DNA of 64,000 nucleotides from Mya arenaria (Eukaryota > Mollusca > Bivalvia > Myida > Myidae): the NCBI RefSeq assembly GCF_026914265.1, contig NC_069136.1, forward strand, positions 35,677,406-35,741,405. The letters run 5' to 3'. Made by a program: the position numbers and the translations under genes. Below, piece by piece: positions 44,192 to 56,534 of this stretch (positions are counted from its first letter, which is position 1; every line of letters begins with the position of its first letter). Below the pieces are notes generated by a model. The model was not told where the DNA came from and did no database searches. It was given only the letters and a program-made list of their open reading frames with translations.

Positions 44192-47100
44192 ATGTATCTC
44201 ATAGTTGAATTTCAATCGAATGAAATTGCCCTGGTTCCAAAGGAATGGATGGTGGCTTCGGGAAGAGAAGTACGGTATCCTCCGTACAAAACCGACTTAA
44301 GGATAAGAAAAGCTGCACGGAGCAGAGAGCCGCCATCAGAAAACTGGACTTACGAGCAAGTTAAAAAGATCTTGTACCAAGATGGTAAGCGTTTTGCTTT
44401 TGTTTATTTGGTTGGGTTTTACGTTTTGCTTTTGACAGCCATGTGATGCTGCATTTATATTTTGGGGTTCAAATTATGACAAGCATACTATTAAGATAAA
44501 AGCTGTCCAGATTTGAGAAAAGCTAGAGAACTTTGAATGCACTAGCTAAAATTTTAAACTGAATGCAATTCGTGTATCAAAATTAATAATGTTTGAACAA
44601 TTTCCATCAGTACATTATTTCTTGAATTAATACCATTGAAATTCATTAAAATGATGTAATTGGTGTTACCGCAGAGCGGGTAAATGTCAGAACTTACCAA
44701 GTCCAAAAGAATTGACTTCTAAACTTAGGTTTATATATTAAATGGTCTGTTTAGTTAACAAATCATTATCTGGTCAGTGAAAGTCTATATAAACAGAGCT
44801 TGTGTTTCTTGTATGGCACAAGCTTATTTAAGCTGTATAAAATATATATGTATTCTTGATTTATAATAAAAATCCTATTGTAGACAAACATACTTTAAAA
44901 TATGCATCTTGTCACTTACAGAGGACTATGAAAAGGTGAGCCTTCGAATGAAAAAGGCAGAAGAGACCTCTGACCTGGCCACCTCTGATGAAGAAAGAAG
45001 CAAAAGAAAGAGAAAGTAAGTAACCACATTTTTAGCTCGGGTAAATATTAAGTTTTAACACCATTGTTACGGAGCATAGTTTCCATTTTAATATTATCGT
45101 GTAAATTATGTTAGAATCGAAATAATAAGTTCCCTATCGGGATATATCTTTCTCGTTTTCATGCTGAAAATATATCTCTCTATCAGGCCTTCATAATATA
45201 TTCTTCCGCATGAAAACTCGCAACCGTGGTTTATTTACATATAAACCCCTCTTGGGAACTTTTATTATTTCTTAAAAAACCACTTGGTGCATTGCAATGG
45301 AACTTCACACAAGGCTTCCCAGTCATCAAACCTACTAAATTAATCAAGTGAGAAAACTCTTGCTTGCATGTAGTTCTGAACAGCTGTCATTTTTGTCTTC
45401 TGTCAGCTTTGTACTTCTCCTGTGATATAGTCTTTCCTTATGTCTTTTTACCATTTAATTTTTTTTCAGCGCTATATATGGCTTAAACGTGTGTTGCTGT
45501 GCAGTAAAGTCCAATCAATCAAATACTACAAATATTGAGTACAATACCCTTAAGACACCGTTAATTATGAATGATATTTAAGGTCATTTGGTTAAATCAC
45601 ATTTATTTTTATTTTATAGGCCAGCGAAAAAATTGTATGAATCTGACTCTGATTCTGACTTGTCAGATGACAATGAAGGACCAAAGAGGAAGCCAGCCTC
45701 ATCATCCGCACTGACTTCTGACAGTCCAGGATCGCAGTCACTGTTTGCTGCTACAAGATGTACCTACACTCCACCACCATTACCATCACTGCATATGTCT
45801 GCTGTTTCCTCGCCATCAGTTTCCCACAGGCCACCACAAGCAACACCCAGTCCTGTAGCAGGAGGCTGTTCTAGTACACCAGTTCGTCCAGTGCAGGCCC
45901 CACTGGCACATTCCATTGGAACAGGTAATATTTGTTCAGTGCCCACTTTATGATACACAGTCTAGTTTGCATGTGTCATGTTTGTATCACAGTATATACA
46001 GATTTGCAGGTTTTTTTACCAGGTTTTCCAAAGGAAAACTGGTTATTAGATTGGCGATTGCAGAATGTCGGCGGAAGGACCCCAAAACCTTAAAAACTAA
46101 GATTATCTCACGGCATTGTGCCAAATCACCTGATAAATGTTCACTAAAATACAAAGCCTTTGTGATCCTACTGATCCCTTGTTTATTTATTATTTTTGTG
46201 TAAAATTGTAAATGATAAAAGTTTGTTTGCAAGAAGAAATAGAAATGTAGATATAATGTTTTAAAGTGTAAAAATGGGATAGGATGGTCTTATATGACAA
46301 ACAGATGATATATTAAGTACATATATATTTTAGGTGCGGTCACACAGATTTTGACAATCTTGGAGGAAATGCGGGAAGAGCAAAGGGGGATTAAGAGACT
46401 TCTTAATCAGTTGGTGTTGCAAGGAGGCCCGGTCCCAGACAACATGAATGCTCTTCCGGAGGGAATTTCCTTCCCAGTGTCATCCCTGGAAGCAATGGAA
46501 GCCTTGGAGGAGCTACTTCAGGACGCCAACAATGCAACAGCTGTGGTAAGCATATTGTGCATTTAGAAGGAAATGTTAGACTGATGAATACTGTTATAAA
46601 CTTTGAAATCTTCTTAGATAACAGGGAGAATCGGTTCATTTTAACCTTAAAACACTGAGTATTTATAATGAACTGATCAAAAGTCGAGCAGCAGACATTT
46701 CATTGAAAATGTAAATCCATGCTGTCAACAGAACATAGCCTGGTTAGACTGAAGGGCAAGCCTTTTACTTTCGCCCTTAGCATGGCAAGGGTTTACTAAT
46801 ATATGCATCTGACTTCCCTAGCGGTTAGACTGATGTTACAATGATATTAAATGTTTTTTGTGAAAAGACATCTTAAACTATAGACTGTTAGGGATTTATA
46901 ATAAATAATAACTTTGGCAGCATATGGATTCATAATTTGCCATGTTCCATTTAAGGCGAGATACATGTATACCATTGGTGGGGTAGATATAAGAGAGATG
47001 GTTGACAGATTTATGAAGGAGACGCTCACCAACAATGTTGCAAAAATGTACAACATGAAGGGGTTGAAGGGCAAACAGAAGTTCGGAGACTTGTCACTGC

Positions 47101-47775
47101 TGAAAATCCTGTTCCGTAAGTTGATGATTGTGAAAATTTGTTTGTGATTGATTAATCCTTGAAGAATTTATCAGAAAGACATGAGAAAAAGATTTAACAG
47201 TATATATATGGCCAGCATCATGCTAAATTAGAAAATGGACCTTGTGACATAAACAATCCAGAAAATAACTGTAAATAATATTTGTGCTAGTCGATCATTT
47301 TCTGAAAATTGCATGATACAATTTATATTTAAGTAGATGTTTCAAAGCAACACACATTAAGCAAATTTAAAAACATTTTCAAACGTCAAATGATTACATC
47401 TGAACAATTTTGGTTTTATGTATTGTTTTCCATACAGACATTGTAATAAAGACTGAAATACTGTCAAAACAGTCGTAACACACATACAAACAAAACAAGA
47501 ATTAGCCTGCATTTCAGATTTTATCATTCCTTGACAGTTGCAGACCTGCGTCATACCCTGCTGTATATTTATAAAAAGCTATCTAAATCCTTTTATAATC
47601 TTTGTTGCTAGGATGTGTCCAGAGGAACCCAGCCACCCGTCAATCGACATTGAAGGACGTTGACCTGGAAGTTTCCAAATGGTTGACAGGTTCAAGAGAC
47701 CGTGATGGGGGGAGGACAAACCGGAGAAAGAGACCAACGCAAGGAAATTCTTCAGACAATGCTGAGGAAAACTGA
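44192..47775 (+). CDS. DUF4806-domain protein, six exons, intact
   Basis: Exons 44192-44384, 44922-45015, 45620-45924, 46334-46545, 46956-47115 and 47612-47775 all have GT-AG borders, and every phase matches (1,2,1,0,1). The result is 375 codons plus TGA. Exon 1 reads MYLIVEFQSNEIALVPKEWM, then YPPYKTDLRIRKAARS: the N-terminal module usual in these proteins. Exons 2-3 are charged, then Ser/Pro-rich (SDSDSDLSDDNEGPKRK). Exon 4 is a helical segment (TILEEMREEQRGIKRLLNQL). Exons 5-6 are the DUF4806 core (YTIGGVDIREMVDRFMKETL, MYNMKGLKGKQKFGDLSLLK, VSKWLTGSRDRDGGR). Function unknown; such genes are numerous in invertebrates and many sit beside tnp2-like transposases. A CTAG acceptor-like site just before the ATG leaves room for a 5' exon. 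An intronic foldback element lies at 45.1-45.3 kb. Confidence 0.75.
45121..45269. mobile_element. 149-bp foldback element in DUF4806 gene intron
   Basis: AATAATAAGTTCCC (45121-45134) pairs with GGGAACTTTTATTATT at the right end; TCTCGTTTTCATGC pairs with GCATGAAAACTCGC inside. Most of the element can form one stem. Confidence 0.75.
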
Positions 47776-47869
47776 AATTGTTTTTGAACTTTATAAAAGC
47801 ATGCCTCAAAACATTTTGTTTGTAGGGACCTCGTGTTTGAAATGTGAGTTCAACCAGTTGCTAGTATGT

Positions 47870-47988
47870 ATGTTGCACCAACACTGTTTATAGGTCGTAT
47901 GGGGCCGAACAGGACTGCAAATGTTGGAATTAAAAATTCCAGTCCTGTTTGGGGCCATTTGACCTATAAACAGTGTTGGTGCTACATA
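47870..47988. mobile_element. Near-perfect palindrome just 3' of the DUF4806 gene
   Basis: Arms of about 45 bp (GCACCAACACTGTTTATAGG...GAACAGGACT and its complement) surround a 20-bp loop that itself contains GGAATTAAAAATTCC. It starts about 95 bp after the stop codon. It could be a MITE, a transcript-end hairpin, or part of the transposon terminus. Confidence 0.8.
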
Positions 47989-48436
47989 AAACCCAACCAA
48001 TAAGTGATCTTATATTGTCGTTTAAAATTCTTGTAAAGTTTTACATAGCGACTGGTTGTACTCACAGTAGGTTTTTCTTATTAATTAGTATAAAACTTAC
48101 AATGTCAAGGCAATTTTTGAAATATTCAATTAGATATTTTTGTAGTTATTAATGTAAATTGGCACCTCCACAATTTCATTTCTTATAAACACATGTTACT
48201 CCACCATCTGTACCAAAACAATAAGTTTTGGAAGCATTTAAACAGTGCTTTTGATATGCATGTTGCAAAAATCTGGCCAAGCAGAGGTGTGCAAATAAAC
48301 AAACTCGCATTATTTCTTTTCATAAATGTGACTTTATTGTTTGGTCCGTCCTTATTTGTATTTGCTGCCATCATGAGATTCGTTGCTCTTTATATTTTTT
48401 TTTAATCCTTTAATTGTTAGAATGTTTCTGTATTAT

Positions 48437-49150
48437 CAGGGCTCTCACTGGGTCAAAAAAAGTTTTAGCCAATTGACTCGCGCTGAAAATCACGGGGTTG
48501 CTAGAAATACCATAGTCATCAGCTTCCCAACCTGATAACCCCCAAAAATAGTACAATTCTTCAAGTTATGATTTTTTGAATATATACTAGAGGCAATATT
48601 TAAGATTTCATGTTTTTATTTGTTTTCACAAAAGCTATTTATTTCATCATAATAAATAATACAGCTCTAATTTATTCTTAAAGACGACCATGCAAAATCA
48701 TGTGTGATATATATATTTAAATATGAAAATTACAACATTTGTATCTACAAAATCAGTTTCATAAGTATGTACTGACAGAGTCATTTAAACTTAATAATTA
48801 ATATAATATTTCAAATCTTGCAGACTCAACTTAATCTTAAACAAGGAACAATCCATGATGTCTGATCATATCACTGTGTATACAGTAAGCATCATTTTGA
48901 CCCCCTAATTACACAGGTTTAAACAAATCTACATATTGATTTATAGCCCCAATTTTAAACATGCTGTAACTAGACATTCATTTACTTGAATTAGTAGAAA
49001 CTGGTTAAGATATATAGATTTTAAAATTAATTTATTTTTATATGGAAAGTCATACATTTTAGACACTTTAGCCAATTCCATCATTTTTTGTAGCCAATTT
49101 TTAGTCTTTGTAGCCAATGGAGCCATTGGCGAATGGCAGTGGGAGCCCTG
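48437..49150. mobile_element. hAT-like non-autonomous element, 714 bp
   Basis: CAGGGCTCTCACTG at 48437 and CAGTGGGAGCCCTG ending 49150 are complementary except one base. The flanks TATTATC and GATTATC are similar, as expected of an imperfect 8-bp target duplication. Subterminal 'TTTTAGCCAATTGACTCG' and 'TTTAGCCAATTCC', repeated as TAGCCAATT..., resemble transposase-binding motifs. No coding sequence. Confidence 0.7.
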
Positions 49151-50285
49151 ATTATCTAGCCAATCATTTATTTGTTACCATTTATTTGTTAGAGAATTTT
49201 TCTGTATTATCTAGTCAATTATTTATTTGTTAAAATCTGTATAATCTAGTCTACGTAGTTTTTCAAGCTCACATTGAGCATCCATCGGTTCTATCGACAT
49301 TTTGTTGTTGATCATGTACGTTTCTGTATTCTTTCATCCAACATGCGATCTGGAATTCTACATCTTGTGTCCACATAAACTGATTCAAAATTTGGCTATT
49401 GTAAATATTTGTCCATTGTTTTTGTTTTGTTGCTTTTTGCAAACAATGATGAGCTGTTTTATTTTATTTACTCCTGCATTGTTTGATAAAGAATATCTTA
49501 TACCAATTGTATACACCCAAAAAGGGACCTTGTGGGTGGATTTATGACATACCTGTTTCTTAAAATAATATAAGAATAGTGCCTGTTCTGTGGTTAAAAC
49601 ATTTACTTTCAACAACTTCAACCATTATGACAGAGAATTACAAAAAAACATCCTATATATGAAGGCAATGTAGAAAATACAATGACGTCAAAATGACAAC
49701 AAACTTAGCGAGTTCATTTATCGCAATGGCGTTCATCCATAAGGTCCCCTTTTGCGTGGTGAAACACATTTTCATTTTTCTGTTTTTTAATACCTTTTAA
49801 CTTTGTTAATGCATTTTTACATGTTTTTTATGCAGTCGTATACCTAATCTAGTCAGATAATTTGAATAAATTGGCAGGGATTGAAACCTTTGATGAGATT
49901 TTGTTGTTTTATGAAATTGTTGTTAGAATTTGACTAAGCCATAGTGATTTTGTATGAATTAATTTTTACAGAACCTGTATGTTATTTGTTTGGCTTATCC
50001 AAATTCAAAAGGACATTGTGTCTAACATTTCTAGTTAATACATGTATTTCAATCAGTGTGGCTTTGTCAAAGATAAGCTTATATATCACAAAGGAATGAC
50101 ATCTTCCTAGGATCACCGTACACAATGCTTGGTCATTAGTTTTCAAACAAGTGACCCATGCCTTGTATGTACTGGTTTGTAACTTGATTAAATAGTGGAT
50201 GCTTTCAGGTTGTAGTCCAAAAAGTTCAGACTTGCCGAAGTATTTCAGACCTCGACCCTTCGAACAATACATCAAACTCACAAGG
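49151..50285. other. AT-rich spacer, no gene seen
   Basis: Only a repeated 'TATCTAG(C/T)CAAT(C/T)ATTTATTTGTTA' at 49152-49230 stands out. Confidence 0.4.
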
Positions 50286-50697
50286 AAGGGCTGCTCATAT
50301 TGGACCAACATGGGTATAATATTACTTGAATGGACTGCCAATATGGATTGAAAGGACTGCCCATATAGTACCTATATGGGTCCCATATGTAGGACCAATA
50401 TTGCCTAAATGGCCTGTGTGGGTCCCATATGGGCAAGCCCATATACATTCATATGGGACCCATGTGGGTCCTATATGGGTAGCCCATTTACTTCATATGG
50501 GACCCATATGGGTCATAAGGGCTGCCCATATAGGACCCACATGGGTCCCATATGAATGTATATTGGCTTGCCCATATGGGACCCACACGGGGCCCGGTTG
50601 CACTTTCCAGATGGGTCCCATATGGGCAACCCATATGGGTCCCATATAGGTGCCCATATAGGACCCATATGGGTCCCATATAAAATGTCTGCTGGGT
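50286..50697. repeat. CCCATATGGG palindromic block abutting the Helentron
   Basis: Dense alternation of GGGTCCCATATGGGC and its complement, ending ATGTCTGCTGGG at 50696. This end is the complement of the CCCAGCAAACAT start of the 38.8-kb array, so both have a common terminus. The Helentron reading frame begins right at this border, so the block probably cut off its 5' end. Confidence 0.8.
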
Positions 50698-53600
50698 ACC
50701 ACAGACAATTGGTCTGAACCTGATTTATTACGACAGCCTCAAGGAAACTTGGATACTGTTATGCAAGCAGTAGATTTCAGAGAATTTAATCGAATTCTTA
50801 CTGTTGCACCTGCAGAGAGTAACGTTCCATTGGGTATGTTTCAAGACATAAATGCAGAGTTTTTAGCTTTTCCTAGCATTTACTGTGGTCAAACCAGAGA
50901 CTCAAATAACTGTAGAAAAGGTTTGTTGCATTATAGCACAATATGTAAATGGGAATTGCGGAATAAAGACAGGCGTGTGGCCAGTAACATATCAAACATA
51001 TTTTTCAAGTTGAAGAAAGTGCAAATTAAACAAATTTCTGATAAAGTGTCTTTGGCGATTCGCAAATGTAAATTGAAAGGTCGCACGTTAACAGCAGGAG
51101 AGATTCTAAATGAAAATAGTTTTCAGAATATAATTAAACATGATGAAGGTTACAAGGTTTTGAGAACATTGCGTGGCTCGCCTCCTTATTGGGAACAAGC
51201 TAAAAAGGATATATTTGCAATGATTAGGCAGTTGGGTATTCCTACATGGTTTTGTTCCTTTTCCGCAGCAGAGACTAAATGGCATGCTTTATTACGTATG
51301 CTGGGAAATATAGTTAATAAAAAACAATATTCTGATGATGATATCTTGAACCTTTCATGGCATGAGAAATGTGAACTTATCAAATCTGACCCAGTGACAT
51401 GTGCCAGATATTTTGATCATAGAGTGCAAGTCTTCCTGTCTACTGTCATGCAAAATGAACAACACCCTATAGGACAGATTAATGATTATTTCTACCGTGT
51501 AGAGTTTCAGCAAAGAGGTTCTCCGCATATTCATATGTTAATCTGGGTTAATAATGCTCCCAAGCAAGATACTCATTCAAATGATGCGATTGTTTCTTTT
51601 GTAGACAAATACATAACTTGTCATAAAAGTATAGAAATTAGCAATTTGATCAATTACCAAACACATCGTCATGCACGAACATGTAGGAAAAAGCATACAG
51701 CCGTGTGTCGATTTGGGTTTCCTATACCTCCAATGGAAACAAGAGGCCCAAAAGGGCCTATGCTCTACTGGCATGGCTTTTGTGGTCATATCAATCTAGA
51801 GCATGTATGTATGGGTAAAAGGCAACAGACATATAGTTTATGTTTTGTGTTTGGGTTACCTGAAAACGTAGCACGTTCAACATCTGAGCCCAGAAATTAT
51901 TGTAAGCAGATTAGTTGCATGAACAATTTTAATATGTGCCAAGTAAAAGTCATCTGACAAAAAAAAATGCTTTCAAAACTGTACTCATAGTAAAATTTTC
52001 TGTAGTTTTAAAAGTTAAAAAGAGTTGGTCAAAAGGTCAAAGTCAAGGGCATCCTAGGACAACATTGATCAATTTGAACAAACATTCACAATCAATTGTG
52101 CTGAGATGGATGCACGAACACACAAAAAGATTTTCAAACCTTTCCAGATTTATGTTTACGAAACCTGTGAACCCTGGGTGTGGCCAGTAATGACACCAGG
52201 TGCATAACTTAAACATTCACAACCAATTTTGTTAAGATGAATGCGCAAACTACAGAACTTAAAGCTAAAAAATGGCCTTTGGGCTTTCAACAAGAACAAG
52301 GCAGAGTAATTCACAAAATCAACTGCAAAAGCAAAAAGCAAATTGTCTCTCAAAATCCTAGACTTGCAAATTGTCTCCCTTAACTCTAGACTTGAATTTA
52401 CATGTACATGTAAACTTGGCTAAAAATAGAATTCGCTCATGCAGACCTGGCTAAAAATAGAGAGCATTTCTTTAAAACTTTCATGGCCCATAATCAAGGC
52501 ATTCATGGGCGGATCTGGCTGGTTTTAGAAAGGAACCGAGCTCTTATGGATATCTAGATACTGTACAAGTTTCATCAAGATACAATCAAAACTGAACTCT
52601 GTATCGTGTTCACAACCAATTGTTTACACATTAGCATTTTTTTATACTATCAAGGGCCATGATCTAGGCATGCATAATCTAGACATTCATGGGCACATCT
52701 GGCTGGTTTTCGAAAGGAACCGAGCTCTAATGGATATCTAGATACTGTACAAGTTTCATCGAGATACAATCAAAACTGAACACTGTATCGTGTTCACAAC
52801 CAATTGTTTACACAATAGCATTTTTTTATACTATCAAGGGCCATAATCTAGGCATGTATGGGCGCATCTGGCTGGTTTTCGAAAGGAACCAAGCTCTAAT
52901 GGATATCTAGATACTGTACAAGTTTCATCAAGATAAAATCAAAACTGAACACTGTATCGTGTTCACAAGCAATTGTTTACAGACGCACGGACGCACGGAT
53001 GCACATATTACGTACACATTACCATCGCATAAGCTCTTCTGGCCTTTGGCCAGTAGAGCTAGAAACTGTACTTCTAACTGGCCTTGACCCAGACTTTATT
53101 GGACGTGCAAAAGCTGAGAAAGGCTATAGCATGATTATGAGTAAACTTGATCAAATGAAACTAACTGACAATAACATGACAATGACTACTTTCCTTCGTA
53201 GCATGGACATTTCATACAATGATTACATTTTGGCAATACGTTCACACATAAGTCCTGGAAAATCTAAATTATATGTTAAACGTGGTCTTTCTGAAATTCG
53301 TATTAACAATTACAGCCCTGTATTGTTGAAGTGCTGGGAAGCAAACATGGATATACAATATATACTTGATCCATTTGCATGTGCTGCATATATTGTTTCA
53401 TATATTTCAAAAGGTCAGCGTGGTATGTCTAATTTGCTCAGTGAAGCATGTAAAGCTGCACGTACGACAGCAAATGGCATAAGACAGCAAGTAAGGAGTA
53501 TAGGAAATGTATTCCTGTCACATGTTGAAGTAGGTGCACAAGAAGCAGTGTACTTGTTGTTGCAAATGCCGTTGCGAAGAGCCTCTCGTCAGATAACCTT

Positions 53601-56534
53601 TCTTAATACCAATTTTGTCGAAAATAGAGTCGCATTGATTAAACCATCATCTGAATTGAAGAAACTTCCAAAAGAGTATACATCTGTTGAAACCGACAAT
53701 AACATTAAAAGGTATCAGCGTAGACCTCATTCAATGGAACAGTATTGTTTAGCTGATTATGTTGCATGGTTTGACATCAAATATCCTCATAAAAATGAAA
53801 AAACAGTCTTGGATATTGTTCGAAATAGCAAAGAATTGCCAGAAACAGATTATGAAATTGATACACTTGATGATCCAATTATTCACACATTTGGTTCATG
53901 TAGTTCTGATTCTGTAGAAGTGCATTACGCTCATGATGGTGCAATTTTAAAGAAACGATCAAGAGAACGAGTATTGTACACTGTTGGCTACAACATTGAC
54001 AGTGACAGAGAGAATCATTTTCGAGAGTTGATTATGCTTTACCTACCATGGCGTAATGAATCGAAATTGATAGACGGTTATGTATCTTTTGAAGAAAAGT
54101 ACAACATATTTGCAGCAATTATTGACAAGAACAAGCAGTCCTATCATCGAATGTCTTCTTCTGATTTGGCAAATCTTAATTTACTTCACTTCACACCTGA
54201 CAATGACATAATTGTTGCTCAGTCACAGCAACAGAACGATTTGGATGAGTTGGAAGGTTCTACAGAGTCTCAGCTTTACAAGTGTTTCGATCCTGGGAGA
54301 CCAGACAATACCTATGATCTTGCTTTAGACCTTGGTATTGGTAGGAACCAAGTAAGTGAGTTTGAACAGGTCAAAGCATTACTTTGTGATGACGAATACA
54401 GACAATTGGTACAAAGGTTGAATAAAAGACAGAAAGAGTTCTTTTACCATGTCTTGTTTTGGCATACAACACAGACTTCACCTATATACAATTTCCTGAC
54501 AGGTGGTGCAGGTGTTGGGAAAAGTGTTCTCCTGAAAACATTGTATCAAGCATTGACTAAATATTACTTATCCCAAGTAGGTGAAAACCCAGATAATTTG
54601 AAAGTCCTAATTTGTGCTCCTACAGGAAAAGCTGCATATAATGTTGGAGGTGTGACGATTCATTCTGCTTTCAACATTCCTGCAGAACAAGGATTTAATT
54701 TTAAACCTTTAGATATGCAACAACTTACTTCTTTTCAGACAAAATATAAATGTTTGAAATTAGTATTTATTGACGAAATATCAATGGTTGGTCAGAAGAT
54801 GTTCAACTTCATCAATCTTCGCCTTCAGGAGATTATGGGAACTACAAAACCCTTTGGTGGCATATCAGTAATTGCTTTTGGTGATTTATACCAATTTAAA
54901 CCAGTTATGGATAGGTGGATTTTCTCATCGTGTTCTAACATTCATGGACAAGAAACTTTGGCAACTAGTTTATGGGAACAATATTTCTCAATATTTGAAT
55001 TGCATGACATTATGAGACAGAAAGATGATCTCAGTTTTGCGGAGCTTCTCAATAGATTACGAGAAGGATCCCATTTACCAGAAGACCTGCAATTGTTACA
55101 GAACAGACTTGTAGATAAAAGTGAAGATAACACAAGTATTCCGCATTTGTACACTCAAAGAGATGCTGTTAAAAATATAATGAATCAGTTTTTCAGAAAT
55201 GTCCAGATGGAAAAAAAACTATTGTAAGTGCTATTGATAGTATCTCTGGTGATATCCCCTCACATTTGAAAACGAAATTGCTTTCAAAAATTCCTGAAGA
55301 TTCTAATAAAACCAAGGGCTTATCAAAATATCTTCATATTGCTGAAGAATGTCCAGCAGAGTTATGTGCCAACATTGACGTCTCTGATGGCTTGGCAAAT
55401 GGTACACCTTGCTTAATAAAGAAACTTGAGTTTAGGGTTCCTGGCTCAGATCGTTGCAGTATTATTTGGGTGCATTTTGATGAACAAAACGTTGGCAAGA
55501 CATACAGAAACCAGTACAAACACTTATTTACAGTTGACATTCCATCACACTACACACCTATTATTGAAATCAATAGACAGTTTTCATTCAATTACTACCA
55601 ATCTTTCCATGTAACACGCAGACAATTTCCATTGATTATGTCCTCTGCTAAAACAGTCCATAAAGCACAAGGTTCAACTATGAATGAGGCTGTCATACAT
55701 TTTGGATGTCGGAAGGTGGAGCATATGCACTATGTAGCTTTGAGTCGGGTAAAAAATTTGGCATCTGTCAAAATATTGGAACTTAATGCCAACGAAATAG
55801 CTTTATCTACTGCTGTCATTAAAGAGATGGCTCGTATGCGTCAGTCGGCTGTTACATCTTTATCAATTCCTCTTGTGTATTCATTTCCACAAAATTCACA
55901 CACTTTAATTTTCCACAATTGTCGGTCTCTGCACAGATATATTAATGACATTCGTAAGGATTTCAATTTTCTAGCATCGTCATTCATAGCCTTCTCAGAA
56001 ACTAAACTCAACGTCCAACCATCAGTGCAGTACGAGTTGCCAGGTTTCAATTTGTACAGAAATGATGGTTATGTAAATGATCATAATCATCAAATATATC
56101 ATGATACAGCTATCTTTACAAGAAATCCTGTACCAAATTTCAAAATTTTGAATACACATGGTTTGGAACTTTCTAGTGCTACAATTTCTTTGTGTGAATT
56201 AGAACTACAGATTGGTATAGTGTACTGCCCACCAAAGAATGCATCCTTCGACTCTTTTAAGAAAGTGTTCCAAGTATTTAACACAGAGTTCAATTTCAAC
56301 AAACCACTTGTGATCATGGATGATTTCAATGTGAACTTGATGCAGCAAGACAAGTTCTCTGCTTACATTACTTCTTCCCATAAATTGAGACAATTAGTCA
56401 CTACTCCAACAACTGATCATGGTTCATTGATAGATCATATTTATACAAATCTGGATGATAAATACATTGTTTATAGTGGTACTTTGGAATCTTACTTCTC
56501 TGATCACAAGCCAATCTATTTAACGCTCAAATAG
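50698..56534 (+). pseudogene. Helentron polyprotein (Rep-helicase-endonuclease), interrupted
   Basis: Part 1 (50698-51740) has no start codon of its own class and reads open from the repeat border. It carries FQQRGSPHIHMLIWV, the HUH motif of the rolling-circle Rep (His codons at 51526 and 51532). Part 2 (53067 to about 55210) has DPFACAAYIVSYISKGQRG with the two Rep tyrosines four apart (53389, 53401), then a PIF1-type helicase: Walker A GGAGVGKS (54502), Walker B LVFIDEIS (Asp 54772) and AFGDLYQFKPV. Part 3 (to TAG 56532) has the last helicase motifs (TVHKAQGST, YVALSRV) and an APE-like endonuclease (IAFSETKLN, VIMDDFNVN, SDHKPIYLTL). The endonuclease marks it as a Helentron, not a canonical Helitron. 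Lesions: missing 5' end, a 1.3-kb insertion, and a one-base loss in an A8 run at 55211-55218. Confidence 0.85.
51738..53066 (-). mobile_element. Hairpin-ended element inserted in the Helentron Rep
   Basis: Read on the minus strand it starts TCTAGCTCTACTGGCCAAAGGCC and ends AGGCCCTTTTGGGCCTCTTGTT, the same plan as the element at 57.8 kb. Inside are three units of 169-183 bp with 'CTGGTTTTCGAAAGGAACCGAGCTC'. GAAAC occurs at both borders (51736-51740 and 53062-53066). Removing one copy of GAAAC plus the element joins codon 51736 to 53067 in frame across the Rep. Confidence 0.85.

Noticed and set aside
50286..50697. ORFs rich in Gly-Pro-Ile-Trp-Val on both strands
   Set aside because: These are translations of the palindromic repeat; same at 38696-39680.
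50749..51957. A 402-codon ORF taken as a complete protein
   Set aside because: Its last 70 or so codons are read from the inserted element; the real Helentron frame leaves at 51740.
52999..53066. Met at 52999 as the start of the helicase protein
   Set aside because: It is inside the inserted element; Helentron sequence resumes only at 53067.
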